From contig JAEUNH010000245.1 of the NCBI GenBank assembly GCA_016791205.1, positions 1 to 50,242 on the forward strand: a stretch of DNA of 50,242 bases, given 5' to 3'. Below the pieces are notes generated by a model, which was given only the letters and a program-made list of their open reading frames with translations, was not told the DNA's origin and did no database searches. This DNA comes from Rhodocyclaceae bacterium (lineage in GTDB: Bacteria; Pseudomonadota; Gammaproteobacteria; Burkholderiales; Rhodocyclaceae). Position numbers and translations under genes: made by a program. Of this stretch, positions 8,135 to 19,366 are shown in pieces; the stretch's first letter is position 1; each line of letters starts with the position of its first letter.

Positions 8135-8781
8135 TGCCGGGAGCCAGCATGATGCAATCCGACTCTAAGAATCAATGGGATCCCGTCGGTCTCGGCCTGA
8201 TCCCGATGGTGATCGAGCAGAGCGGGCGCGGCGAGCGCGCCTACGACATCTATTCGCGCCTGCTCAAGGAGCGGGTGGTGTTCCTGGTGGGGCCGGTGAA
8301 CGACGCCACCGCCAACCTGGTGGTGGCCCAGCTGCTGTTCCTCGAGTCGGAGAATCCCGACAAGGACATCTACTTCTACATCAATTCGCCGGGCGGCTCG
8401 GTCTCGGCCGGCCTGGCGATCTACGATACCATGCAGTTCATCAAGCCGGACGTGTCGACGCTGTGCATCGGCCAGGCGGCGAGCATGGGCGCCTTCCTGC
8501 TGACGGCCGGCGCCAAGGGCAAGCGTTACTGCCTGCCCAACTCGCGGGTGATGATCCACCAGCCGATGGGCGGCTTTCAGGGACAGGCCTCCGACATCGA
8601 GATCCACGCCAAGGAGATCCTCTACCTGCGCGCCCGCTTGAACGAGATCATGGCCAAGCACACCGGCCAGCCGATCGAGCGCATCGAGCGCGATACCGAT
8701 CGGGACAATTTCCTCTCCGGCGCGGAGGCGGTCGACTACGGGCTGGTGGACAAGGTGCTGACGAACCGCGCGGAAGCGTGA
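8131..8781 (+). CDS. clpP: ATP-dependent Clp protease proteolytic subunit
   Basis: Serine peptidase that forms a double heptameric barrel and degrades proteins unfolded by ClpX or ClpA. The catalytic triad is visible as Ser118 (QAASMGAF), His143 (MIHQPMGG) and Asp192 (DTDRDNF), in step with E. coli numbering plus seven. The first ATG overlaps the tig stop; in-frame ATGs at 8134, 8149 and 8152 also exist, and the N-terminal propeptide makes the exact start uncertain. 28 bases separate it from clpX. Confidence 0.97.
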   Translation: MMPGASMMQSDSKNQWDPVGLGLIPMVIEQSGRGERAYDIYSRLLKERVVFLVGPVNDATANLVVAQLLFLESENPDKDIYFYINSPGGSVSAGLAIYDTMQFIKPDVSTLCIGQAASMGAFLLTAGAKGKRYCLPNSRVMIHQPMGGFQGQASDIEIHAKEILYLRARLNEIMAKHTGQPIERIERDTDRDNFLSGAEAVDYGLVDKVLTNRAEA

Positions 8782-8809
8782 CCCAGGCGCGCGGCGCAAG
8801 GAGGCGGAA

Positions 8810-10075
8810 ATGACCGAGAAGAAGACCCCGGGAGAGAAACTGCTCTACTGCTCCTTCTGCGGCAAGAGCCAGCACGAGGTGAGGAAGCTGATCGCCGGCC
8901 CGTCGGTCTTCATCTGCGACGAGTGCATCGAGCTGTGCAACGACATCATCCGCGACGAGATCGCCTCGGACCACGGCGGCAAGGGCGCCAAGGGCGACCT
9001 GCCCACGCCCAGGGAAATCTGCACCATCCTCGACCAGTACGTGATCGGCCAGGAGCAGGCCAAGCGCATCCTCTCGGTGGCGGTCTACAACCACTACAAG
9101 CGCCTCAAGCACCTGTCGAAGAGCGACGAGGTCGAGCTGGCCAAGAGCAACATCCTGCTGATTGGCCCGACCGGCTCGGGCAAGACCCTGCTGGCGCAGA
9201 CCCTGGCGCGGCTGCTCAACGTGCCATTCGTGATGGCCGATGCCACCACCCTGACCGAGGCCGGATACGTCGGCGAGGACGTCGAAAACATCATCCAGAA
9301 ACTGCTGCAGAAATGCGACTACGAGGTCGAGAAGGCGCAGCAGGGCATCGTCTACATCGACGAGATCGACAAGATCTCGCGCAAGAGCGACAACCCGTCC
9401 ATTACCCGCGATGTATCGGGCGAAGGCGTGCAGCAGGCGCTGCTGAAGCTCATCGAGGGCACCATCGCCTCGGTGCCGCCGCAAGGCGGGCGCAAGCATC
9501 CGAACCAGGATTTTGTCCAGGTGGACACCACCAACATCCTGTTCGTCTGCGGCGGCGCCTTCGACGGACTCGACAAGGTGATCCGCAACCGCACCGAGCA
9601 GGGCGGCATCGGCTTCGGCGCCGAGGTGAAGAGCCGCGACAGCAAGGACGTCACCGAGACCCTGCGCATGATCGAGCCCGAGGACCTGATCAAGTTCGGC
9701 CTGATCCCGGAATTCGTCGGCCGCCTGCCGGTGGTGGCGACCCTGCACGAGCTCGACGATGCGGCGCTGATGGAAATCCTGGTCGAGCCGAAGAACGCCC
9801 TCATCAAGCAGTACCAGAAGCTCTTCGCCATGGAGGGCGCCGAGCTCGAGGTTCGTCCCCAGGCCCTGCAGGCGATCGCTCGCAAGGCGCTCAAGCGCAA
9901 GACCGGCGCGCGCGGCCTGCGTTCCATCCTCGAGTCGGTGCTGCTCGACACCATGTATGAACTTCCCAACATGGAGAATGTCTCCAAGGTGGTGATCGAC
10001 GAAGGCATGGTCGAGGGAACCGCCAAGCCCATCCTGATCTACGCCGACCAGCCCAAGGTGGCCGGTTCCAACTGA
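8810..10075 (+). CDS. clpX: ClpX, ATP-dependent Clp protease unfoldase subunit
   Basis: AAA+ unfoldase that recognises tagged substrates and feeds them to ClpP. The N-terminal zinc-binding domain has Cys14, Cys17, Cys36 and Cys39. Walker A is [12 protein letters not shown], Walker B is [10 protein letters not shown], and the pore loop GYVGEDVEN is intact. 421 residues, normal length. A strong Shine-Dalgarno AAGGAGG (8798-8804) lies 5 bases before the ATG. After the stop, a short GCCGGC/GCCGGC hairpin without a T run separates it from the lon promoter. Confidence 0.97.
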   Translation: MTEKKTPGEKLLYCSFCGKSQHEVRKLIAGPSVFICDECIELCNDIIRDEIASDHGGKGAKGDLPTPREICTILDQYVIGQEQAKRILSVAVYNHYKRLKHLSKSDEVELAKSNILLIGPTGSGKTLLAQTLARLLNVPFVMADATTLTEAGYVGEDVENIIQKLLQKCDYEVEKAQQGIVYIDEIDKISRKSDNPSITRDVSGEGVQQALLKLIEGTIASVPPQGGRKHPNQDFVQVDTTNILFVCGGAFDGLDKVIRNRTEQGGIGFGAEVKSRDSKDVTETLRMIEPEDLIKFGLIPEFVGRLPVVATLHELDDAALMEILVEPKNALIKQYQKLFAMEGAELEVRPQALQAIARKALKRKTGARGLRSILESVLLDTMYELPNMENVSKVVIDEGMVEGTAKPILIYADQPKVAGSN

Positions 10076-10110
10076 CTGATTCGGCCGGCCTTTTGATGCC
10101 GGCTGAACTT

Positions 10111-10139
10111 CTTGAATTTTCTGCCGTTGACCCCCATGT
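10111..10139 (+). promoter_or_regulatory. sigma-32-type heat-shock promoter of lon
   Basis: CTTGAAT (10111-10117), a 14-base spacer, then CCCCATGT (10132-10139). This matches the RpoH consensus CTTGAAA and CCCCATNT almost completely at correct spacing. It lies 36 bases before the lon ATG with AAAGGA (10161-10166) as ribosome binding site, so lon is likely heat inducible here as in E. coli. Confidence 0.85.
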
Positions 10140-10174
10140 GGGCTGAACGGCCGTCTCTATAAAGGATAATCATC

Positions 10175-12586
<2,412 letters not shown>

Positions 12587-12600
12587 GCTTTTCGCCGATC

Positions 12601-12655
12601 GCAGGCGAGCTTTGCTTGACACGGGCTTTTTCGCCTTGCTATAAAGCTCGCCTGC
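12601..12655 (+). promoter_or_regulatory. hupB sigma-70 promoter framed by a 13-bp inverted repeat
   Basis: TTGACA (12616-12621), an 18-base spacer and TATAAA (12640-12645) form a near-consensus promoter. It lies between perfect 13-bp arms, 12601-12613 and 12643-12655 (GCAGGCGAGCTTT against AAAGCTCGCCTGC), the downstream arm overlapping the -10 box by three bases. The arms could be an operator that wraps the promoter or the stem of a lon 3' hairpin; there is no T run after it. Confidence 0.75.
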
Positions 12656-12700
12656 CTGACTGCTTGGTCAAGCGACAATCATTCAACAGAGGGGGCGGTT

Positions 12701-12973
12701 GTGAACAAGTCTGAACTCATCGATCAGGTCGCCAAGTCGGCGGATATTTCCAAGGCGGCAGCCGGGCGGGCGATCGACGCGGCCATTTCCGCGATCCGGG
12801 GGACCCTCAAAAAGGGCGGCATGGTGACGCTGGTGGGCTTCGGCACGTTCTATGTCGGCAAGCGCGCGGCGCGCAGCGGCCGCAATCCGCGCACCGGCGC
12901 TGCCATCAAGATCAAGGCTGCGCGCGTGCCGAAGTTTCGCGCTGGCAAAGAGCTGAAAGATACAGTAAACTAG
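12701..12973 (+). CDS. hupB: DNA-binding protein HU-beta
   Basis: Small nucleoid protein that bends DNA as a dimer. 90 residues with the HU/IHF fold; the beta-arm region reads [24 protein letters not shown], and GFGTF precedes it. The start is GTG, supported by AGAGGGGG (12688-12695) five bases upstream and by the family N-terminus MNKSELID. The order lon-hupB-ppiD is as in E. coli, except that two tRNA genes sit between hupB and ppiD here. Confidence 0.96.
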   Translation: MNKSELIDQVAKSADISKAAAGRAIDAAISAIRGTLKKGGMVTLVGFGTFYVGKRAARSGRNPRTGAAIKIKAARVPKFRAGKELKDTVN

Positions 12974-13029
12974 CGCGCTTTCATCGAGGCGCCGCCAGCC
13001 GTGAATCACGGTGAGCGCGGATGATGAGC

Positions 13030-13105
13030 GGGTGCTTAGCTCAGCCGGTAGAGCGTCGCCCTTACAAGGCGAATGTCGGCGGTTCGATCCCGTCAGCACC
13101 CACCA
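13030..13105 (+). tRNA. tRNA-Val (anticodon TAC)
   Basis: 76-base cloverleaf with acceptor GGGTGCT/AGCACCC, encoded CCA, anticodon stem TCGCC/GGCGA and loop CTTACAA, giving TAC, which reads valine GUA/GUG codons. No separate promoter is evident in the 56 bases after hupB, which instead hold a CCGTGAATCACGG palindrome inside a wider CGCGCT/AGCGCG stem. Confidence 0.97.
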
Positions 13106-13148
13106 GCCAGGATACGTGACGGTCCAGGCGGTGCAAGCGCAGCATGCA

Positions 13149-13225
13149 GGAGTGGTAGTTCAGTTGGTTAGAATACCGGCCTGTCACGCCGGGGGTCGCG
13201 GGTTCGAGTCCCGTCCACTCCGCCA
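13149..13225 (+). tRNA. tRNA-Asp (anticodon GTC)
   Basis: 77-base cloverleaf with acceptor GGAGTGG/CCACTCC, G discriminator, encoded CCA, anticodon stem CCGGC/GCCGG and loop CTGTCAC, giving GTC for aspartate. It follows tRNA-Val by 43 bases and is closed by an intrinsic terminator, so the two are likely one transcript. Confidence 0.97.
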
Positions 13226-13233
13226 AAACCAGG

Positions 13234-13261
13234 AAAGGCGAACGCGAGTTCGCCTTTTTTT
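13234..13261 (+). terminator. intrinsic terminator after tRNA-Asp
   Basis: A perfect 10-bp stem AAAGGCGAAC/GTTCGCCTTT with GCGA tetraloop, continuing into a run of seven T. It ends the hupB/tRNA transcript before ppiD, whose ATG is 33 bases downstream. Confidence 0.92.
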
Positions 13262-13293
13262 CACCCTCGTTCATCGGATTTGAGGCGGTCGTC

Positions 13294-15246
13294 ATGTTCG
13301 ACGCGGTTCGCAACAACAAACGGATCGTCCAGGTGTTCCTGGCGCTGATCACGCTGCCCTTCGCCTTCTGGGGAGTCGATTCATATTTCAGGAGCGGCGG
13401 CGGCGCGGGCGAACTTGCCAGCGTCGGCGGCAGCAAGATATCCCAGCAGGAGTTTGCCCAGTCCCTGCGCGACCAGCAGGAGCGCCTGCGCGGGCAACTG
13501 GGGCGTGAGTTCAATCCGGCCATGCTCGAGACACCGGAGGCGCGCGCCGCGATGCTGGACGCGCTGGTTTCCCAGCGCCTGTTGGCGCTGCAGGCCGGCA
13601 AGTCGAACCTGACGGCCAGCGACGCGCTGCTGCGCGAGGTGATCGGTGCGATTCCGGCCCTGCAGGAGGACGGCAAGTTCTCGATGCGCCGCTACGAACA
13701 GGCGCTGCGCGCCCAGGGTCTGACCCAGGCCGGCTTCGAGGCCAAGCTGCGCCAGGACCTGACCTTGCAGCAACTGGTGCAGTCGGTTTCCGATACCGCG
13801 GTGGTGTCCCGTGCCGCGGCCGAGCGGATCATCGCCATCCAGCTCGAGGAGCGGGAGGTCAGCGAGACGGCGGTCCGGCCGGAGCAGTTCGCCGGACAGG
13901 TCAAGGTGGCAGCCGAGGCGGTCAGGGATTTCTACGAGAAGAACCGCAAGCAGTTCGAGATTCCGCAGCAAATCCGCGCCGAGTATCTGGTGCTGAGCCG
14001 CGATGCCCTGGCGGCGCAGACCGGCGTCAGCGCCGAAGAGATCCGCAGCGCCTATGAGAAGAACGCCCGCAACAATGTCAGTCCGGAGGAGCGCCGGGCC
14101 AGCCACATCCTGATCCAGTCGCCGGCCGATGCGCCGGAGGCGGAGCAGAAGACCGCACGGGCGAAAAGCCAGGCCCTCTTGCAGCAGCTGCGGAAGAACC
14201 CGGCGGATTTTGCCCGGCTGGCCAAGGAGCAATCGCAGGATCCGGGTTCGGCGCCCAAGGGCGGCGATCTCGGTTATTTTCCGCGCGGGGCGATGGTCAA
14301 GCCCTTCGAGGACGCGGTGTTCTCTCTCAAGGAAAACCAGATCAGCGAGATCGTCCGCAGCGAGTTCGGCTTCCATATCATCCGGCTGACCGGGGTCAAG
14401 CCTGAAAAGGTGCGCAGCTTCGAGGAGGCGCGCGAGACGATTGCTGCGGAACTGAAGCAGCAGGCCGCCGGACGCAGGTTCGCCGAGGCCGCCGAGACCT
14501 TCTCCAACATGGTCTATGAACAGGCGGACAGCCTGAAGCCGGCCGCCGAGAAGTTCAAGCTGGAAATCCGCCAGAGTGGATTCTTCGACAGCGTCAACCG
14601 CAATGGCGCCGGCCCGCTGGCCGCCAACGAAAAGCTCTTTGCGGCGCTGTTCTCGGACGATGCGCTGAAAAACCGCCGCAATACCGATGCGGTCGAGGTG
14701 GCGCCGAACACTCTGGTGGCCGCCCGCGTGGTCGAGGTCAGGCCGGCCGAACTGCGCGCCTACGACAGCGTCAAGGCCGAGATCGAGAAGAAGCTCGTTG
14801 CCGAAGCGGCGGCGGAACTGGCGAAGAAGGACGGCGAGGCAAGGCTGGCCCGGCTGGCCAAGGGGGAGGAGGCAGGACTGAAGTGGAGCCCGATCCAGAC
14901 CGTGGTGCGTCAGCCCATGCGCGGCCTGGCGCCGGAAGCCCAGCGCGCCATCTTCAAGGCGCCCGTCGACAAGCTGCCGGCCTTCACCGGACTGCAACTG
15001 CCCAATGGGGCATTTGTCCTTTATCGCATCGGCCAGGTCAAATCAGGAAAGGGCGGCGACGATCCGCGCGCCCGGGCCCAGCGGTTGATGCTCGCGCAGA
15101 TGGCCGGTGGCGAGGACTTCAATGCCTACCTGGCCGCCAAGCGGGCGCATTACGGCGTCAAGATCGACGCGGCGGCTTTGTCGAAATCCGGCGAGGAAGG
15201 CGCGGCGCCCGCTGCGCCGGCGCGACCGAGCCCTGGCAAGCTATGA
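13294..15246 (+). CDS. ppiD: PpiD-type periplasmic chaperone / peptidyl-prolyl isomerase
   Basis: Inner-membrane-anchored chaperone of the SurA/PpiD group that helps newly exported outer-membrane proteins. One N-terminal membrane segment (IVQVFLALITLPFAFWGV, about residues 11-28), then a SurA_N-type region, one parvulin domain at about residues 265-372 (RRASHILIQS, GGDLGYFPRG, GFHIIRLTG), and a long C-terminal region. 650 residues, close to E. coli PpiD. The position after hupB supports the assignment. It ends 21 bases before a terminator shared with fabI. Confidence 0.94.
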   Translation: MFDAVRNNKRIVQVFLALITLPFAFWGVDSYFRSGGGAGELASVGGSKISQQEFAQSLRDQQERLRGQLGREFNPAMLETPEARAAMLDALVSQRLLALQAGKSNLTASDALLREVIGAIPALQEDGKFSMRRYEQALRAQGLTQAGFEAKLRQDLTLQQLVQSVSDTAVVSRAAAERIIAIQLEEREVSETAVRPEQFAGQVKVAAEAVRDFYEKNRKQFEIPQQIRAEYLVLSRDALAAQTGVSAEEIRSAYEKNARNNVSPEERRASHILIQSPADAPEAEQKTARAKSQALLQQLRKNPADFARLAKEQSQDPGSAPKGGDLGYFPRGAMVKPFEDAVFSLKENQISEIVRSEFGFHIIRLTGVKPEKVRSFEEARETIAAELKQQAAGRRFAEAAETFSNMVYEQADSLKPAAEKFKLEIRQSGFFDSVNRNGAGPLAANEKLFAALFSDDALKNRRNTDAVEVAPNTLVAARVVEVRPAELRAYDSVKAEIEKKLVAEAAAELAKKDGEARLARLAKGEEAGLKWSPIQTVVRQPMRGLAPEAQRAIFKAPVDKLPAFTGLQLPNGAFVLYRIGQVKSGKGGDDPRARAQRLMLAQMAGGEDFNAYLAAKRAHYGVKIDAAALSKSGEEGAAPAAPARPSPGKL

Positions 15247-15267
15247 TCGCTGTGACTGCCTGAAGGA

Positions 15268-15293
15268 AAACGGGCTGCCGCGGCAGCCCGTTT
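15268..15293. terminator. bidirectional terminator between ppiD and fabI
   Basis: A perfect 26-base palindrome, AAACGGGCTGCCG facing CGGCAGCCCGTTT, followed by TTTGTTTTG on the plus strand and preceded by GAAGGAAAA, a T-rich tail for minus-strand transcripts. Serves the convergent ppiD and fabI. Confidence 0.88.
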
Positions 15294-15318
15294 GTTTTGC
15301 AGGTCTGGCCGCAGGGCT

Positions 15319-16119
15319 CTATTGCGGCAGTGGATCCGGATTGCCCAGGGCCGTGGTATTGAGGCCGCCGTCCACATACATGATCTCGCCGGTGATGCCG
15401 CTGGCCAGATCGGAGAGCATGAAGGCAGCGGCGTTGCCGACTTCCTCGATGGTGACATTGCGCCGCAGGGGGGCGTGGTGGGCGTTGTAGGCGAGCAGCT
15501 TGCCGAAGTTGCCGATGCCGGAGGCCGCCAGGGTCTTGATCGGACCGGCGGAGATGGCATTGGCGCGGATGCCTTGCGGCCCGAGGCAGAAGGCCAGGTA
15601 GCGGGTGCTGGCCTCCAGGCTGGCCTTGGCCAGGCCCATGGTGTTGTAGTTGGGCAGGGTGCGCTCGGCGCCAAGATAGGTCAGGCACAGCAGGGCCGGA
15701 TGCCGACCCTTCAGCAGCAGTGGCCTGGCCGCCTTGGCCAGGGCCGGGAAGCTGTAGGCGGAAACGTCGTGGGCGATGCGGAAGGCGTCCCGCGTGATGC
15801 CATCGAGGAAGTCCCCCTCGATGGCTTCGCCCGGTGCGAAGGCGATGGAGTGCACCAGGCCGTCGAGTCCGTCCCAGTGCTTGCCCAGTTCGGCGAATAG
15901 CGCTTCGATCTGCGCATCCTCTGCCACGTCGCAGGGTAACGTCAGCCGGCTGCCGAACTCCTCGGCGAACTTGACGAGGCGCTCCTTGAAGCGCTCGTTC
16001 TGGTAGGTAAAGGCCAGCTGCGCGCCTTCGCGATGGCAGGCCTTGGCGATGCCGTAGGCGATCGAGCGGTTGGACAGCAGGCCGGTGATGAGGATGCGCT
16101 TTCCGTCGAGGAATCCCAT
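15319..16119 (-). CDS. fabI: enoyl-ACP reductase (NADH) FabI
   Basis: Last reduction of each fatty-acid elongation cycle, trans-2-enoyl-ACP to acyl-ACP. Short-chain dehydrogenase fold: cofactor loop [13 protein letters not shown] near residue 13, and the active site Tyr148, Tyr158 and Lys165 in [18 protein letters not shown], each two ahead of E. coli FabI numbering. 266 residues, normal length. The gene has its own promoter and faces ppiD tail to tail. The enzyme class is the target of triclosan-type inhibitors. Confidence 0.97.
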   Translation of the reverse strand: MGFLDGKRILITGLLSNRSIAYGIAKACHREGAQLAFTYQNERFKERLVKFAEEFGSRLTLPCDVAEDAQIEALFAELGKHWDGLDGLVHSIAFAPGEAIEGDFLDGITRDAFRIAHDVSAYSFPALAKAARPLLLKGRHPALLCLTYLGAERTLPNYNTMGLAKASLEASTRYLAFCLGPQGIRANAISAGPIKTLAASGIGNFGKLLAYNAHHAPLRRNVTIEEVGNAAAFMLSDLASGITGEIMYVDGGLNTTALGNPDPLPQ

Positions 16120-16147
16120 CTTCGAATACCCAGGAAATGACTGCGCA

Positions 16148-16177
16148 ATTATAGCGGAGCGACGCAGATGACGCCAA
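16148..16177 (-). promoter_or_regulatory. sigma-70-type promoter of fabI
   Basis: On the minus strand, TTGGCG (16177-16172), an 18-base spacer and a perfect TATAAT (16153-16148), 28 bases before the fabI ATG. The -35 matches four of six consensus bases. Confidence 0.65.
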
Positions 16178-16205
16178 TTGGCTCATCGGCTACACTCCGC
16201 GCACG

Positions 16206-18389
16206 ATGCGTGAATTGGCGATACATGTCCTCCTGCCGACACTGGCCCTGGTACTCGGCGGCTGTGGCGAAGTGTGGAACAATCCCTATCCGGCGCAGGA
16301 AGGGGGCGGCAACATCCTCTATAGCGCCTTCACCGAGCGGCCCAAGCACCTCGACCCTGTCCAGTCCTATAGCGAGGACGAGTCCGAGTTCAATTCGCAG
16401 ATCTACGAGCCGCCGCTGCAATACCACTACCTGAAACGACCCTACGAGCTGGTGCCGATGACGGCCGAGGCCGTGCCGCGCCCGCGATACGAGGATGCCG
16501 CGGGCAGGACGGTGACGGCGGATTCGCGACGAGTGGCCTTCTCGGTCTACGAGATCCGCATCCGACCGGGCATTCGCTACCAGCCGCATCCCGCCTTCGC
16601 CCGCGACGAGGCCGGGCGCCTGCGATATCACGACCTCAAGCGCGAGGACCTGGCGAACATCCATTCGCTGCGCGATTTTCCCCACGCCGGCACGCGCGAG
16701 CTGGTGGCAGCCGACTACGTGTACCAGATCAAGCGCCTGGCCCACCCGCGTCTGCATTCGCCGGTGTTCGGTCTGATGAGCGAGTACCTCGTCGGGTTGA
16801 AGGCGTTCGCCGAGCGGCTCAAGGTGGAGGAGGCGAAGCTCGTGGCGGCGGGACGGAAGGGGGACTGGCTCGACCTGACGCAGTTCCCGCTCGCCGGCGT
16901 CGAGACCATCGACACGTATTCCTACCGCATTCGCATCAAGGGCCGCTACCCCCAGTTCGCCTACTGGCTGGCGATGAACTTCTTCGCGCCCGTGCCGGTG
17001 GAGGTCGACCGCTTTTTCGCCCAGGCCGGCATGGCCGAGAGGAACCTGACGCTCGACTGGTACCCGGTCGGCAGCGGCCCCTACATGCTGACCGAGAACA
17101 ATCCCAATGCACGCATGGTGCTGGAGCGCAATCCTAACTACCGCGGCGAGTCTTATCCGGACCGCGGCGAGGAGACGGATGCCGTCGCCGGCTTGCTCTC
17201 CGATGCCGGCAAGCGCATGCCTTTCATCGACAAGGTGGTGTTCTCGCGGGAACGCGAGGGCATCCCCTACTGGAACAAGTTCCTGCAGGGCTATTACGAT
17301 TTTTCCGGCATCAGTTCCGACAGCTTCGACCAGGCCGTGCGCGTCTCCGTCGAGGGCGAGGCCAGCGTCTCGCCGGAGATGACCGCGAGGGGCATCAAGC
17401 TGGAAACCTCGGTCGGCACCGCCACGCGCTATTTCGCCTTCAACTGGCTCGACCCGGTGGTCGGCGGCGGCCAGACCGACGCGGTGGCGCGGGAGCGGGC
17501 CAGGAAGCTGCGCCAGGCCATCGCCATTGCGCTCGACTGGGAGGAGTTCATTTCCATCTTCGCCAACGGCCGCGGCATCCCGGCGCAGGGACCGATCCCG
17601 CCTGGCATTTTCGGCATCAAGCCGGGAGCGGATGGCATCAACCGGGTTGTCTACGACTGGAAGGACGGCGCGCCGCAGCGCAAGCCGATCGAGGCGGCGA
17701 AGAAACTTCTTGCCGAGGCCGGCTATCCGGACGGACGCGACGCGAACAGCGGCCAGCCACTGGTGCTCTACCTCGACACCACCGATCGCGGCCCGGGCGA
17801 CAAGCCGCGCCTCGACTGGTACCGCAAGCAGTTCGCCAAGCTGTCGATCCAGTTGGAGATCCGCGGCACCGACTACAATCGCTTCCAGGAGAAGGTCCGC
17901 AAAGGTGCGGCGCAGATTTTCGTCTGGGGCTGGAACGCCGACTATCCGGATCCGGAGAACTTCCTGTTCCTGTTCCACAGCGCGCAGAGCCGGGCCAAAT
18001 TCCAGGGCGAGAACGCCGCCAACTACGCCAATTCCGAATACGACCGCTTGTTCGAGCAGGTCAAGCACATGGAGAATGGCCCGCAGCGGCAGGCGCTGAT
18101 CGACCGCATGATGGCCATCCTGCAAGAGGACGCGCCCTGGTCCTTCGGCTTCCATCCGAAGGACTACAGCTTGCATCACGGCTGGGTGGCCAATCTCAAG
18201 CCGAACCACATGGCCAGAAACGGCCTCAAGTACCAGCGGATCGACGCGGCGCAGCGCGTACGGCTGCGCGCCGAATGGAACCGGCCGGTGCTGTGGCCGC
18301 TTGGCCTGATGGCCATGGTGCTTGCCGCCAGCGCCGCGCCGGCGGTGATCGGCTGGCGGCGACGCGAGCGCTCGAAGGGGCGCGCCTGA
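16206..18389 (+). CDS. peptide-type ABC transporter substrate-binding lipoprotein with C-terminal membrane anchor
   Basis: Family 5 extracellular solute-binding protein (oligopeptide/dipeptide/opine class). The N-terminus is a lipoprotein signal with lipobox LGGC at Cys20. Typical family features follow: YSAFTERPKHLDPVQSY near the mature N-terminus, WYPVGSGPYML in the middle and WGWNADYPDPENF later. 727 residues is long for the family (about 530-600). Unusually the end is a hydrophobic stretch at about 696-716 followed by WRRRERSKGRA, which looks like a transmembrane anchor with a basic cytoplasmic tail. First gene of a four-gene importer whose neighbours overlap by one to four bases. Substrate unknown. 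Confidence 0.9.
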   Translation: MRELAIHVLLPTLALVLGGCGEVWNNPYPAQEGGGNILYSAFTERPKHLDPVQSYSEDESEFNSQIYEPPLQYHYLKRPYELVPMTAEAVPRPRYEDAAGRTVTADSRRVAFSVYEIRIRPGIRYQPHPAFARDEAGRLRYHDLKREDLANIHSLRDFPHAGTRELVAADYVYQIKRLAHPRLHSPVFGLMSEYLVGLKAFAERLKVEEAKLVAAGRKGDWLDLTQFPLAGVETIDTYSYRIRIKGRYPQFAYWLAMNFFAPVPVEVDRFFAQAGMAERNLTLDWYPVGSGPYMLTENNPNARMVLERNPNYRGESYPDRGEETDAVAGLLSDAGKRMPFIDKVVFSREREGIPYWNKFLQGYYDFSGISSDSFDQAVRVSVEGEASVSPEMTARGIKLETSVGTATRYFAFNWLDPVVGGGQTDAVARERARKLRQAIAIALDWEEFISIFANGRGIPAQGPIPPGIFGIKPGADGINRVVYDWKDGAPQRKPIEAAKKLLAEAGYPDGRDANSGQPLVLYLDTTDRGPGDKPRLDWYRKQFAKLSIQLEIRGTDYNRFQEKVRKGAAQIFVWGWNADYPDPENFLFLFHSAQSRAKFQGENAANYANSEYDRLFEQVKHMENGPQRQALIDRMMAILQEDAPWSFGFHPKDYSLHHGWVANLKPNHMARNGLKYQRIDAAQRVRLRAEWNRPVLWPLGLMAMVLAASAAPAVIGWRRRERSKGRA

Positions 18390-19366
18390 TGCTGGCCTAC
18401 ATCGTCCGCCGCCTGTTATATGCCATTCCAATCCTGGTCGGCGTGAACCTGCTCACCTTCACCCTGTTCTTCGTCGTGAACACGCCCGACGACATGGCAC
18501 GCATGCAGTTGGGCATCAAGCGCGTCACCCCGGAGGCCATCGAGAAATGGAAGGCCGAGCGCGGCTACGATAAGCCGCTCCTCTTCAATGGCGCCGCCGA
18601 CGGCGGGGCGAAGCTCACGCGCACCATATTTTTCGAGAAGTCGGTCAGGCTGTTCGTTCTCGATTTCGGCCGCGCCGACGACGGCCGCGACATTGGCCAC
18701 GAGATCAAGACCAGGATGGGCCCGAGCCTTGCCATCGCCGTGCCGGTATTCGTCCTCGGTCTCTTCGTCACGGTCTCCTTCGCCCTGATGCTGGCCTTCT
18801 TCCGCGCCACCTATCTCGATTTCTGGGGGGTGGTGGCCTGCGTCGCCATGATGTCGATCTCCAGCCTGTTCTACATCATCGGCGGCCAGTACCTGGTGAG
18901 CAAGGTCTGGCACCTGGTGCCGATCTCCGGCTACGCCGGTGGGCTGGATGCGGCGCGCTTCCTGCTGCTGCCGGTAATCATCAGCGTGGTGGCCGGCATC
19001 GGCAGCAGCACGCGCTGGTACCGCACCATTTTCCTCGAGGAGATCGGCAAGGATTACGTGCGCACGGCACGCGCCAAGGGCCTGTCCGAGCAGGCAGTGC
19101 TGTTCCGACATGTACTGAGGAACGCCATGATCCCCATTCTCACCGGTGTCGTGGTCGTCATCCCGCTGCTCTTCATGGGCTCGCTTCTGGTCGAGTCGTT
19201 TTTCGGCATTCCGGGCCTCGGCTCCTACACCATTGATGCCATCAACGCCCAGGACTTCGCCGTGGTGCGCGCGATGGTCTTCATCGGCTCGGTGCTCTAC
19301 ATCGCCGGCCTGCTGCTGACCGACCTGTCCTACACCCTGGTCGACCCGCGCGTGAGGCTGCAATGA
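18389..19366 (+). CDS. ABC transporter permease, DppB/YejB type
   Basis: First inner-membrane subunit of the importer. It opens with the family start MLAYIVRRLLYAIPILVGVNLLTF, has several further hydrophobic segments, and carries the EAA-type loop that contacts the ATPase (DYVRTARAKGLSEQAVLFRHVLRNA). 325 residues, normal size. The ATG overlaps the previous stop by one base (TGATG), so translation is coupled; GAAGGGG lies about 9 bases upstream. Confidence 0.93.
   Translation: MLAYIVRRLLYAIPILVGVNLLTFTLFFVVNTPDDMARMQLGIKRVTPEAIEKWKAERGYDKPLLFNGAADGGAKLTRTIFFEKSVRLFVLDFGRADDGRDIGHEIKTRMGPSLAIAVPVFVLGLFVTVSFALMLAFFRATYLDFWGVVACVAMMSISSLFYIIGGQYLVSKVWHLVPISGYAGGLDAARFLLLPVIISVVAGIGSSTRWYRTIFLEEIGKDYVRTARAKGLSEQAVLFRHVLRNAMIPILTGVVVVIPLLFMGSLLVESFFGIPGLGSYTIDAINAQDFAVVRAMVFIGSVLYIAGLLLTDLSYTLVDPRVRLQ

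Noticed and set aside
10083..10105. GCCGGC/GCCGGC hairpin after clpX as a terminator
   Set aside because: Six-bp stem and no T run after it; too weak to call.
16149..18431. A 760-codon open frame antisense to the binding-protein gene
   Set aside because: Composition is that of a shadow frame and the plus-strand gene is a recognisable family 5 binding protein with coupled neighbours.
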